A stretch of DNA of 64,000 nt, taken from NCBI GenBank assembly GCA_033065855.1, contig JAVXUO010002083.1, forward strand, positions 372,001 through 436,000, in the 5' to 3' direction. The DNA comes from Escallonia rubra (lineage: Eukaryota > Streptophyta > Magnoliopsida > Escalloniales > Escalloniaceae). Positions 47,864 to 58,245 of this stretch are shown here, one piece after another. The first letter of the stretch is position 1; each line of letters opens with the position of its first letter. The position numbers and the translations under genes were made by a program. The notes under the pieces were generated by a model. That model saw nothing but the letters and a program-made list of their open reading frames with translations. It was not told the origin of the DNA and ran no database searches.

Positions 47864-50800
47864 TCATCCTTGCTTGGAACATCCAAGGGCTTGGGTGCAC
47901 CGAGAGTGTCAGGGCCCTCAAAAAAGATGTCAGGAACCTCAAACCTGACATTATTTTTCTTGCAGAAACCCTCTCCTCTTCTTCTAAACTCTCTCATCTT
48001 CTTGACTCTCTCGGCTTCCTCAACAAATTTTTTGTTCCTCCAACCGGAAAGAAACATGCTGGTGGTCTCTGTCTAGCTTGGAAAATGGGAGTTGACATCG
48101 AGATCACTCTCCAAAACAACAATATAATCAATGGCCTGATTTTCTCTGATCCTCCTAATCAACCGTGGATGATGTCGATGATTTATGGGCCTCCTCACTG
48201 GGCAAACAAAAGAAGTTTTTGGGAAGATTTAAACTCTGTTGCAAAGGCTTTCTCTGGTCCTTGGCTTTGTATGGGAGATTTTAATGCAGTTGTGGATCAA
48301 TCTGAAAAACTTGGAGGAAATCCAGTTGCCTCTTCGTCCTATGGAGGACTGAGAGGACTGATCAGCTCAACCCATCTCATTGATCTAGGTTTCTCTGGGA
48401 ATCCGTACACTTGGTCTAATAACCGTCCTTTATCTGCAAATATCAAAGAATGGTTAGACAAAGCCTATCCAAATTCTGATTGGAGACTAATGTTCCAGGA
48501 TGCCTCCATCACTCACTTGCCGGGTAAATCCTCTGACCATCTCCCAATTGTTCTTCACTCTCATGGATCTCAGCGTCTAGGCCCCAGGCCTTTTAAATTT
48601 GAGTCTGTGTGGACTCGAGATCCTTCATCCCATTTGGTTGTAAAATTGGCATGGAGAAAACAGATTTTCGGTCCTCCAGAATTCGTGCTATGCCGAAAAA
48701 CGGATAACACCTGTACAGCTCTCAAGAAATGGAACTTCACATGCTTTGGTCATATTCAATCTCAAATCAAAAGACTATCTGATCTTTTGGACTCTGTACA
48801 ACAACAAGAACCATCTGTGAGGAACATAGAGCTCCAAGGTAATCTTCAAAAACAGATTGACAAACAATGCTGTAGGGAAGAATGGCTATGGCACCAGAAG
48901 AGCAGATTACAATGGATCAAGGAAGGGGACCGAAATACAAAGTATTTTCACCTCAGCACTATCATCAGGAGTAAACAAAACAACATTGATTTCTTAAAAG
49001 ATAGTAGCGGAACATGGACCTCAAACCGAGAGGAGATTGGTACGTGCTTCACTGATCATTTCCAAGACCTGTACAAATCCTCTAATCCCTCCATCCCTGA
49101 AAATCTGGACGGCCTCATCCCTCAGGTTGTTTCAGATGAAGATACACATGCCCTTCTGCAAATTCCATCCATAGAAGAGATTACCTCCATCTTGATGAAG
49201 TTTAGCAACTTAAAAGCTCCTGGGCCTAATGGTATGCCATCTCTGTTCTACAAAACTTATTGGGAAACTGTCAAGCCAGAGATGTGCATAGCCATCCAAT
49301 CCTTTTTTCGTATGAATTCTCCTCTCCATGAAATAAACCATACCAACATTGCCTTAATCCCTAAAATTCCATCTCCCACCAAAGCAGTGCACTTCAGACC
49401 GATAAGTCTTTGTAATGTCTCCTACAAAGTGATTGCCAAAATCTTGGCAAATAAGTTAAAGCCTCTTCTTGCAAAAATCATCTCTCCCATGCAGTCAGCT
49501 TTTGTCCCGGGAAGATTGATCAATGACAATAGTATCATCGTTCAAGAAGTTTGGCACTCTATGAGGAAGAAAAAGGGCGCAGGGCTTATGGCGATTAAAA
49601 TTGATATGGAGAAGGCATACGATAAAATAGAGTGGCTATTTATCATCAGAATTCTTCAAAATCTAGGTTTCCCACAAGTTTGGATCAACTGGGTGACCAA
49701 TTGCATCTCAACAACTAGCTTCTCCACCATCCTGAATGGAATTCCCTTTGGTTTTTTCAAACCTCAAAGAGGGCTTCGCCAAGGAGACCCCCTGTCTCCG
49801 TATCTGTTCATCATTGCGTCTGAAATCCTAACAAGACTGTTCCTCCGAGCGGAAAGCAGTGGAGCTCTTCATGGAATTAAACCCAGCAGGGGCAGTCCCA
49901 CAATCTCTCACCTCCTCTACGCTGATGATCTAATTATATTTTGCAGGGCTAATAACAAGGAGGTGATAGCTGTTCAAAATTGCCTGGACACCTACAACTC
50001 TTGGTCGGGCCAGTGCACAAACCAACAGAAGTCAAAAAATTACTTCAGCAAAAATCTCAGACACAATCGGTGCAGCGAAATCTGTCGAATCCTTCAACTG
50101 AAAAAAGCACCAAAGGAAGCAAAATATCTGGGATTGCCCATCTTTACTAATCAGCCCAAGAACAGACTCTTCGAAGAGATAGTCATGAGAGTTGAGAAAA
50201 GACTTGCTAGCTGGAAGAGCAAGGTATTATCCCAAGCGGGCAGAGCTACACTCATAAAATCAACGGCCATGGCGATACCGACGTATGTGATGTCCACTTT
50301 CATCCTTCCGAAGAGCATCACCGAAAAATTAGACAGTCGTATGCGCCAATTTTGGTGGGGCTTCAATGAGGATGGTAAATCTCACTACCACCCCAAAGCG
50401 TGGGACTCCATTTGCGTACCAAAATCCGTGGGAGGAATGGACTTTAAGAAAATGCATGATTTCAACATGGCGTTGATTACAAAACTGGGCTGGACTATCT
50501 TGAAACACCCGACCTGCTTATGGGTGCAAATTATGAGCTCTAAATACCTTAGAGGTATCTCTTTCCTTGAGTATAACATCAAAAAGGCCTCTTTCTGGCT
50601 TTGGAAATGTATCTGTAAATCCCGTAGCATTCTCGAGAAAGGTATAGGAGTTTTGGTAGGAGATGGGAAAGCTACGAATGTGTGGAAGGATAGATGGATT
50701 CCAACTGAAGATGGTTTTATACCAGCTAAAGCACGGTTCGATAACCATGTTGTTAACTTGGTGGCAGACCTTTTCCTCCAAGACTCTCAAATTTGGGATT

Positions 50801-51450
50801 TTCCAAAAATCCTCAGCATGTTTGATGCTGTGACGGCAGAGGCTATTCGGAAAATTAGAATTCCACCAAATCAAACCCAAGACATTTTAGCTTGGACCCC
50901 AAACAAGAAAGGTAATTTCACAACCAAGTCTGCATATCTCACAGCTTACAAGCACAAGTTTAGACCAAACCCAAACTTTCCATCTGATTTTTGGAAGAAT
51001 TTGTGGAGAGCCAAAATTCGAGAAAGACACAAAGTCATGATCTGGCGAATAGCTTGGAATATCCTCCCGACGAGAGCGAATTTAGCTAAACTGATCCCAG
51101 ACATTGATGACCGATGCCCGCTATGCGAGTCATGTACAGAGACGTCTACACATCTCTTTCTTGAATGCAGCAAGACCAGACTGATTTGGGCAGCATCTTT
51201 GTTTGACTGTAGACCCCTTTTTGGTGCAAATTCACAGATAGAATGGCTGCAAAGCATCCTAAACCCACCTGGAAACTCTGAAGCTAAGGATAAATACACC
51301 ACCTATGCAGCGTTCTTTTTGAACTTGGTCTGGTTTGGCAGGAACCAACTGGTACACCAAGGCAGGCTTTTCAATCACTGCAAGATGGCTGAGTCCATCA
51401 ACTCTTCTACCAAAGCTTTCCTGGAGCTCTCAGAGACCAATAATAAATAA
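47815..51450 (+). CDS. LINE ORF2: endonuclease-reverse transcriptase
   Basis: An uninterrupted frame of 1211 codons; Met16 (MIILAWNIQGLG, 47860) is the more likely start by family comparison. The APE-type endonuclease occupies about residues 17-250: Asn22 in AWN, LAET, GDFNAV with Asp155, and SDH with Asp241-His242. Reverse transcriptase is about 480-760: FRPISLCNVSYK, the RGLRQGDPLSPYLF box and YADD at 702-705. GRATLIKS and WW segments follow, then a zf-RVT cysteine/histidine region near 1080-1130 (CPLCESC...HLFLEC). Its product would nick target DNA and copy the LINE RNA in the nucleus. The frame stops at TAA 51448-51450, and the RNase H domain continues in the same frame one codon later. 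Confidence 0.95.
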   Translation: MQHRGDKPWLDHPPAMIILAWNIQGLGCTESVRALKKDVRNLKPDIIFLAETLSSSSKLSHLLDSLGFLNKFFVPPTGKKHAGGLCLAWKMGVDIEITLQNNNIINGLIFSDPPNQPWMMSMIYGPPHWANKRSFWEDLNSVAKAFSGPWLCMGDFNAVVDQSEKLGGNPVASSSYGGLRGLISSTHLIDLGFSGNPYTWSNNRPLSANIKEWLDKAYPNSDWRLMFQDASITHLPGKSSDHLPIVLHSHGSQRLGPRPFKFESVWTRDPSSHLVVKLAWRKQIFGPPEFVLCRKTDNTCTALKKWNFTCFGHIQSQIKRLSDLLDSVQQQEPSVRNIELQGNLQKQIDKQCCREEWLWHQKSRLQWIKEGDRNTKYFHLSTIIRSKQNNIDFLKDSSGTWTSNREEIGTCFTDHFQDLYKSSNPSIPENLDGLIPQVVSDEDTHALLQIPSIEEITSILMKFSNLKAPGPNGMPSLFYKTYWETVKPEMCIAIQSFFRMNSPLHEINHTNIALIPKIPSPTKAVHFRPISLCNVSYKVIAKILANKLKPLLAKIISPMQSAFVPGRLINDNSIIVQEVWHSMRKKKGAGLMAIKIDMEKAYDKIEWLFIIRILQNLGFPQVWINWVTNCISTTSFSTILNGIPFGFFKPQRGLRQGDPLSPYLFIIASEILTRLFLRAESSGALHGIKPSRGSPTISHLLYADDLIIFCRANNKEVIAVQNCLDTYNSWSGQCTNQQKSKNYFSKNLRHNRCSEICRILQLKKAPKEAKYLGLPIFTNQPKNRLFEEIVMRVEKRLASWKSKVLSQAGRATLIKSTAMAIPTYVMSTFILPKSITEKLDSRMRQFWWGFNEDGKSHYHPKAWDSICVPKSVGGMDFKKMHDFNMALITKLGWTILKHPTCLWVQIMSSKYLRGISFLEYNIKKASFWLWKCICKSRSILEKGIGVLVGDGKATNVWKDRWIPTEDGFIPAKARFDNHVVNLVADLFLQDSQIWDFPKILSMFDAVTAEAIRKIRIPPNQTQDILAWTPNKKGNFTTKSAYLTAYKHKFRPNPNFPSDFWKNLWRAKIRERHKVMIWRIAWNILPTRANLAKLIPDIDDRCPLCESCTETSTHLFLECSKTRLIWAASLFDCRPLFGANSQIEWLQSILNPPGNSEAKDKYTTYAAFFLNLVWFGRNQLVHQGRLFNHCKMAESINSSTKAFLELSETNNK

Positions 51451-51453
51451 GCA

Positions 51454-51948
51454 ATGCCCTGTAACTTGGTCCCCCCTTTCCCTGGTTGGTCTAAACTAAA
51501 TTTTGATGCGGCTCTAAGAGGTCCCAGAGCATGTGCGGCTATGGTGTGCAGAAACTCAGAAGGAGCCTTCAAATTTGGGTGCACGGAGATGACAGACATT
51601 ATTCATCCTGAAGAAGCGGAAGCCTATGCGGCTCTCCCAGCAATTTCAACGGCACTTTCTCATGGGAAGCAGTTTGTTCTGATGGCAGGAGACGCAACTG
51701 AGATTATCAAACTTCTGCGAGATACATCTTTGTCCCCAGGCTGGAGGATAAGATCTTTTATTTTGCAGGCTAGACAGCTCTTAACCAATTTCTTGTGTTG
51801 GGAAGTAGAATTCTCACCTAGACTAGCCAACTGTGTGGCTCATAATCTTGCGGCCGATGCTTACTTTTGTAATTACTCTGGTTTTGTTCCATCATCTTCC
51901 ACACTTTTGTTTAATTTGGAAGAAGATCGGAACATTGTTGCTACTTGA
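51454..51948 (+). pseudogene. LINE RNase H domain, separated from ORF2 by an in-frame stop
   Basis: In the same frame as ORF2, after TAA and one codon, runs PPFPGWSKLNFDAA, then EEAEAYAALPA, LMAGDATEII and SPRLANCVAHNLAADA. These carry the acidic residues and the Asn/His segment of the plant LINE RNase H (RVT_3) domain. The natural product is one fused ORF2, so the TAA is most simply a nonsense mutation. Internal initiation at the ATG 51454 would give a domain-only 164-residue protein but is unlikely. Confidence 0.85.
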
Positions 51949-52065
51949 TTCTCCTTTTAATATAAGTTCGTCGGTTTACCAAAAAAAAATCTCTTATTCC
52001 TATTTGGTTTTGAATTGCAATTTTCTATTGCAGAGAACCTCCTCTAGAGTGCTCTATTATTCAAT

Positions 52066-52280
52066 GGGTTAATTATAAAACTGTCCCCTATGGTTTACAT
52101 GTTTTTACACTTTGCCCCTCGTGTTTACAACTTTTGTAATAATGTCCCTCAAGGTTTACAAAACCATTGCAAACAGCTCCAAAAATGGACGGCCGTTCAA
52201 ATTCAGCCGTTAAGACCCCATGTGCACAACACACCCGATTTTCTCATGGGTATATCGGTCATTTGCCTACCCCATCTTCC
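52066..52280 (+). repeat. MULE left terminal inverted repeat
   Basis: Pairs with 57575-57789. Contains the GGGTTAATTA terminus and, at its inner end, GCCTACCCCATCTTCC. Probable promoter of the transposase gene, whose ATG is at 52419. Confidence 0.93.
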
Positions 52281-52418
52281 ATCGGTTATCACGAAATCAA
52301 ATAACCCAACCGTTGCCAGAGCTAAGGAGAGAGAAACAGAGAACGGTCGTGCGATCACTACCTGCAAATCGAAATTCTTGGACGAAAAAGATCCCGTGTG
52401 GGAGATTGATGAGCGAAA

Positions 52419-55400
52419 ATGGATTGGGTACCCCGAGAAAGCGACGTCGCACAGCCCATTTACGGTCAGTGCTACTGAAACCCATATTTTGTCCCTGTTT
52501 GATTAAACTAGGGTTTGAGTTTTAAGTATATAATTAACTAATGTCTCTCACATGTGCAAATAATTTTATAATCCCTGTTCTAATTAAATAATTTTGTTTG
52601 TTGAAGTGTTGTTTGTTCGTGCGTGTTGTTTATTGATAGAATAATGTTTTTGAAGTTAAAGCTTTTATTAGTTTTTGTTTTATGCAGTAGTTAATTTGGG
52701 ATTGTGCATGTTTGGTTTGTTTGTGTGTTTTTAGATCCTCATTCTTCTTTTTTAACCATAAAACTGCACTATGGGGGGCAATTTAAGAACATGCCACACA
52801 AGGTTTACACCCCTTGCAAAATAGACTACTTTGATTACTGTGACCTTGACATGTTAAGTTTGATTAAGATTGATAACATGGCAGAGAGTGTAGGAGCTGT
52901 AGGATTTATGAACTATTACTATAAGAAGCCTGGGTTAAGCCTTGACAATGGACTAGTGCAGATGATTGTAGACTCAGACATTTTGGCATTGAAAGACTGC
53001 ATAAATTCACAGGGCCAAGTAGAAATATATTTGGAAAGTTTGTCAAAGGATGAGATGATGGAATCAATTTCCACTCAGTTAGGGCTTAAAGAAACTGTGG
53101 GCTCTAGTGTGGTTATTGAAGAGCTTGATGATGTAGGCAATGTAGGAGGAAATGTGCCTACAGGGACTACTGTGCCTGTTTGGAGCTTAGGAAAACAGGG
53201 GACAACAAGTACACAGGGGGTGAGAGGTGGTTCAAGGTTTAGGCTAAGTTTAGAAGGTCCAAGCAATGTTGGTGATGATGGGCTTGGTACACAAGCATCA
53301 GTAAATGTGGGCACTGGGGTGGAGGAAAACATAAACCAGAGCAGTAGGGCAATAATGGGTACTCAGGGGGAGGAAAACATAAATCAGAGCAGTAGGGAAA
53401 GAATAGGCACTGAGGGCAAGAGAATCATACACCAAAGGACTAGGGCAGCAAGGGGCAGTGCTAATGAGGGGCCAAGGGGCAGTGCTACTAAGGGACCAAG
53501 GGGTAGTGCTACTGGTGCTAATGAGGGGCCAAGTGGTGGTGCTTCTGAGGGGCCAAGGGGTAGTGTTACTGGTGCTAATGAGGGGCCAAGTGGTGGTGCT
53601 TCTGAGGGGCCAAGGGGTAGTGCTAATGAGGGGCCAAGTGTTAATGAGGGGCTAAGTGGTGGTGCTTCTGAGGGGCCAAGGGGTAGTGCTACTGGTGCTA
53701 ATGAGGGGCTAGGTGGTGGTGCTTCTGAGGGGCCAAGGGGTAGTGATTCTGACACTGATTCTGATGATGAATCATACTGCTCAGATTTGTTTGATAGTGA
53801 CTATGATGCCAATGAGGATGATAGATTGTATGAGAAAAATGTTGACATGAATGTAGTAGAACATGGAGTGGGTAGTAGAAGCAAGGGTAAGGGACAAATG
53901 GTGCCAAATTTTGAAGAGAGAATATGACTCTGATGAGTGGCAGGAACATCCACCATCAGATTCTGAGGAAGAAATTGACAATGTAAGAAACAAGAAACTA
54001 ACTGGGGAATTTAACCCTAAATCATACATGAGAAAACCTGAGTTCAAGGTTGGTATGGTGTTTAAAGACAACAAGGTTTTCAAGGAAGCTGTTAGGCAAC
54101 ATTCTATTTTGGAAGGAAAACCAGTAGTATTCCCCAAGAATGAATCAGGGAGAGTTACGGCTAGGTGTGCTTCAGAAGGGTGTCAATGGCAGGTGTTTGT
54201 GTCTAGGATGCAAGGAGACAATGAGGTTGATTTGGTTGTGAAGACTGCAGTAACCCAGCACACATGTACCAGGGTGCACAAGAATAAACATGTGACTAGT
54301 ACTTGACTAGCTGCTAGATACAGTAAAGATTTCCGATTAAATCCTAATATGAAGGTTGGTACTTTGAGAAATACATTGATGAGTGATCACCAACTAGGTG
54401 TGCCACTTTGGACAGTTTATAGAAGCAAGAGGAAGGCAGCAATGATGGTTGAGGGCAATATAATGGAACAGTTTGGGCAGTTGAACTCTTACATTTATGA
54501 ACTTAAGAGAAGTAATCCTGGCACCACTGTGGATCTACAATATGAACCAGGGGGCATAGGATATGGTGAGTATAGGTTTCAAAGGATTTATATATGCCTT
54601 GGTGCATTGAAGGAATGGTTCAAAGCTGGGTGTAGGAGATTGATAGGGCTAGATGGGTGCTTTTTGAAAGGTCCCACTGGTGGTCAGCTTTTGACTGCAG
54701 TGGGCATTGATCCTAACAACCAGATGTATCCAGTGGCATATGCTATTGTAGAGGCTGAAAACAGAGACTCTTGGGGTTGGTTTGTACAGTTGTTGGGTGA
54801 TGACTTAGAGATAGAAGACAGTTTGAGTTGGGCATTTTTGTCTAACAAACAAAAAGGGTTGGTTGGGAGCATAGAGTCATTGTATCCTCATACTGAGCAC
54901 GGGTTTTGTGTCATGCACTTGCATGCAAACTTCAAGGCAACAGGGTTTACTGGGATTGCTTTGAGAGATGTTCTGTTTGCTGCAGCCAAGGTAACCAATG
55001 TGGTGAGATGGGAGCACAGAATGCAAGAGATGGCTGACATAGACAAGGAGGCAGTGGCCTGACTTGATGATAAGCTACCTACAGAGTGGTCTAGGTCACA
55101 TTTTAGTACAAATGTTAAATGTGATGTTCTTTTGAACAATTATTGTGAGAGCTTCAATTCAATGATAAAGGAAGCAAGGGATAGATTGGTCATTACTTGT
55201 CTTGAAACAATAAGAAATACCTTGATGGCAAGGATGAGATTTTCTAGGGAACAAGCTGAGGAATGGAATGGTGAGATTTGTCCTACAATACAGAGGATAA
55301 CTGAAAGATTGAAGGTGTATGCTGGGGAAGGGATACCATCACACTCAGGGGAGTTGAGGTTTCAGGTAGCATGTCCATGGGGGGAGCAGTTCACTGTGGA

Positions 55401-56420
55401 TCTCAAGCAGTACACATGTTCATGTAGGAGGTGGGACTTGAATGGGATTCCATGTCCCCATGCCATTGCATGCATTTGGCACAAGAACCTGGTAATAGAG
55501 AATTTCATCCATGAGTGCTACAGTATTGACACATACAAGAAGGCTTATGCACCAATCATTAACCCAATGAATGGTCCAAGTATGTGGCCTAAAAGTAATT
55601 TACCCTTCATTCTACCCCCCACTTATAGAAGGCCAAGTGGCAGACCTAAGAAACTGAGGAGAAGAGGCAAATATGAAGCTGAGGATAACACATGCACTGG
55701 CAAGATGCCAAGGAAAGGAACAACAACTAGATGCAGCATATGCCATCAGCTTGGGCACAACAGGATGAAATGTCAGAGCAGTAAACAAAATACTTCCTCA
55801 GTAAGTACATGTTGATTTTATTTAGTTGGCCTAGTTGTTATTTATGTTTGAGATTAATGTATTATAACCTCTCTAATAAGGAAACATGCCAACTGAGCAA
55901 GGCAGAGCCCCATAACAGGGAGATATGGCAACAAGGGGGGGTAGAACCCCAAGAAGGCAAAAGTTACTAGTATGTAAATAACAGAGTTATAGATTTGAAT
56001 TGTATTTATAAATAGGTATTTTTACTGAAAATGTCTTTTTTGCAGCCAATAAGGCAACAAACTGCATCTCAACCAAGCCAAGGTGCTCCACAAAGCTCAG
56101 TTGTTACAAAGCAGATACCAGCAGGGTTTATGCCAACTCCATAGGCAACATCAGCCGAAAGACCATCATGGCCTATACCAAGCATGGTAGAGCCACCACC
56201 AACATCAGCTGTTACAGGTGGCCAAAGCCAAGGTGGCCAGAACATAGGGAAAGAGAAAATTGCCAAGGGAAGTCTAAGCCAAGGGAAGGAGAAGTTAAAC
56301 GACAACCCTGGCCCAAATCCAACAGGAGGACAAATAACCACAAGATCAAGAGCAGTTGCAAGGAGTCAAGGTGAAGGACAAGCAGCTGCTGGTCCAAAGG
56401 GCAAGGGAAAGCAAAAGTGA
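52419..56420 (+). pseudogene. MULE transposase (MURA-like), disabled
   Basis: Three exons in matching phase: 52419-52464 (MDWVPRES...), 52735-55800, 56046-56420. Order of domains: an N-terminal PB1-like stretch (HYGGQFKNMPHKVY), a Gly/Ser-rich minisatellite linker, a MuDR-type DNA-binding domain (FKEAVRQHSI, TARCASEGCQWQVFVS, HTCTR), the MULE transposase domain (LIGLDGCFLKG, QLLTAVGIDPNNQ), a SWIM zinc finger (YTCSCRRWDLNGIPCPH), a CCHC knuckle (CSICHQLGHNRMKC) and a basic/Gly-rich tail. It is broken by a frameshift near 53920, TGA at 54304 and 55060 (both where relatives have Trp), and TAG at 56142. In the second catalytic motif an Asn replaces the expected Asp (SNKQKGL). It could not make active transposase. 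Confidence 0.9.
53450..53750 (+). repeat. Coding minisatellite in the transposase linker
   Basis: Repeats of GPRGSA, ANEGP and SGGASE blocks. At DNA level units such as GAGGGGCCAAGTGGTGGTGC recur with periods of about 27 to 57 bases, all multiples of three. It forms a disordered linker; length is probably variable between copies. Confidence 0.85.
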
Positions 56421-57078
56421 TATGGTGTCAGTGTAGCTTAATTTTGTGTAGGGAACTCACTGTTAGTTTTTGTTCAAAGTATAGGAAGGTTGGATGGTTT
56501 TTTGAGAGCAGTAGATAAATTTGTAGGTGACTGGTTTTTGGAAGCCTAGTATATACACTAGAAGATAGTGCCAGAGTATATGTTTTTGGATGTTGGCTGT
56601 AATTAGAATTGGGAAGGATGATATTGTTTATGTGTTGGATGTAATTTAATTGGAAGATTGATGACAAAACCACAGCTTGTGAGTCTGTATGTTCAGATTA
56701 ATGTAACTTGATTACTTGTCTTGAGATTTGGTTGTGAATCTTACATGAAAGGGATATTTTAGCACTTTTGTCCTGAAAAAGTAAACCACAGGGAACACTT
56801 TTGTCTATTATTGTAAATGACAGGGAACAGAATTGCAATACACATGGGACATTTTTGCTCGGTATGTGAAAAGTACAGGGGACACTTTTGCCATTAACAT
56901 TAAAAGTACAGGGAACAGAAATGCAAAAACATTAAATTGAAATTATCTTCATTACATTGCTTCAGTACACAGCTTGGAAACAGGGGATGTTGATTTTTTT
57001 AGGGCAATCCCTAATTCAGTACATTCCACAGCTCAAAACATTACAAAAAGCCCTAATTCAGTACAACCCTAGCAATTT
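56421..57078. other. Region between the two convergent MULE genes
   Basis: AT-rich 3' flank of both genes with short repeated phrases (AGTACAGGGAACA, CAGGGGACACTTTTG, near 56770-56920) that echo the text of the TIR (CCCTATGGTTTACA type). No gene. Confidence 0.5.
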
Positions 57079-57447
57079 CTACAAGCTGTTGCCCACATCT
57101 TCACCTTCAATGTTGCTCAATTCCTCTGTCCCGTCGCCAAAATCAGACAATAATGCAATCACAGTCAGTAGAAGCAACACCCAACTAATAATTGCAACAG
57201 TCTTCCAAAATCTCTCATTTGACCTGTTAATCGTAATTGGAGGGTCACGCCAAGCAAAAAACCCACACCTACCAGCCTGTGAGAACAAGGAGACTGTTCA
57301 TTCAGCTCACGAAATTGAAGAAGAAAATGGGTTAAACACAAAACTCACCTGGTTGCTGCAAGTCCAAAATCTTCGGCCGGGATTTAGATCTGTCCACGAA
57401 GTCTTAGCCACGGCTCTCTGACCACACTGACAGTATATATGAGCCAT
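57079..57447 (-). CDS. GRF-type zinc-finger membrane protein encoded by the MULE
   Basis: Exon 1 (57447-57349, 33 codons) ends CAG|GTGAG; exon 2 (57276-57079) starts after CACAG and runs to a stop: 98 residues in all, no disruption. The zinc finger is C-x-C-G (Cys6, Cys8), AVAKTSWTDLNPGRRFWTC (Cys30) and Cys37 in RCGFFAWRDPPI, the GRF layout found in topoisomerase 3 and APE2 C-termini, where it binds single-stranded DNA. A hydrophobic segment TVAIISWVLLLLTVIALL near residues 63-80 predicts a C-terminal membrane anchor, followed by an acidic tail. It lies inside the MULE TIRs, convergent with the transposase, in the position mudrB has in MuDR. Its role in transposition is unknown. Small GRF proteins with a C-terminal membrane segment are known in plants as uncharacterised proteins. 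Confidence 0.85.
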
Positions 57448-57574
57448 GAGATGGGTTCTTCGAAATCTCTCTCTCCTCCACTGAAGTCTCTCTCTCCTTT
57501 CTTGAAATCCCTGAAGAAATATTGAGGCATAAACTGATTTTGGAGGGAAATAGGAGTGACAGTCACTTTTGGAG

Positions 57575-57789
57575 GGAAGATGGGGTAGGCAAATGACCGG
57601 TATATCCATGAGAAAACCGGGTGTGCTGTGCACGTGGGGTCTTAACGGCTGAATTTGAACGGCCATCCGTTTTTGAAGCTGTTTGCAATGGTTTTGTAAA
57701 CCTTGAGGGACATTATTGCAAAAGTTGTAAACACGAGACACAAAGTGCAAAAACATGTAGACCACAGGGGACAGTTTTGTAATTAACCA
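57575..57789 (-). repeat. MULE right terminal inverted repeat
   Basis: Inverted copy of 52066-52280. Probable promoter of the GRF gene, whose ATG is at 57447, 128 bases inside the repeat. Confidence 0.93.
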
Positions 57790-58245
57790 TTATTCAATCC
57801 TTATTAGCGTGTTTGTGAGTTTTTTCTAGGTGAAGAAAAAAAAAAGTGGTTCATCCTCCCTTTTCTTAACGGTGAGTTTTTTTTAAGAGAGAAAAGAAAA
57901 GAAAATGGAGAAAAGTTTGGACTTCTTTCTATTCAAATCTTTCCTCTCAAAATTGGGAAGAAATAGAAAGAAATGACACACTAATTAGTAATAGGGTTAA
58001 ATACACTTTAGTATCCCAAAAGTACCCCGAAATCTCACCTGAGGGTCCAAATGTTCAATTTTAAAAAAAATGAATATGTATATTCAATTACGTAATAAGT
58101 AAGGACTTCCGTCCAAATTCCTAACGTTCTAGCAAAACTGTCAGGGAAAATTTGGTCGAGCCAACTTTTTTTTCAAACCCTCGTTTAATCCCAAATTACA
58201 AATCACAGGTTTTACACAATTTTCTTCAGGTTAATGGACATGTAA

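Larger units (their letters stand above)
47383..51987 (+). mobile_element. 5'-truncated plant L1-type LINE with 15-bp target duplication
   Basis: The 15-mer AATCTCTTATTCCTA occurs at 47368-47382 and again at 51988-52002, bracketing the element. The right copy follows an A tail directly, as expected of target-primed reverse transcription. The 4.6-kb length and the presence of only the last part of ORF1 show 5' truncation. The perfect duplication and the almost intact ORF2 argue for a recent insertion. Confidence 0.92.
52066..57789. mobile_element. Full-length Mutator-like element (MULE) with 215-bp TIRs
   Basis: Left TIR 52066-52280 and right TIR 57575-57789 are long near-identical inverted copies of equal length, starting GGGTTAATTATAAAACTG; the last base of the right end differs. 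The 9-bp duplication TTATTCAAT is exact at 52057-52065 and 57790-57798. Inside lie a rightward transposase gene (broken) and a leftward GRF-zinc-finger gene (intact), converging in the middle. Each starts shortly inside its own TIR, so the TIRs probably hold both promoters, as in maize MuDR. Confidence 0.95.

Noticed and set aside
47815-51948. ORF2 as a host gene
   Set aside because: Endonuclease, RT, zf-RVT and RNase H order, A-tail and a 15-bp target duplication show it is a LINE.
53384-53755. Antisense Pro/Leu/Ser repeat protein
   Set aside because: Shadow of the transposase minisatellite on the other strand.
57307-57765. Reading the GRF frame from the first ATG at 57765
   Set aside because: That ATG lies inside the TIR and the extra 106 residues translate the TIR itself; the finger begins at the ATG 57447.
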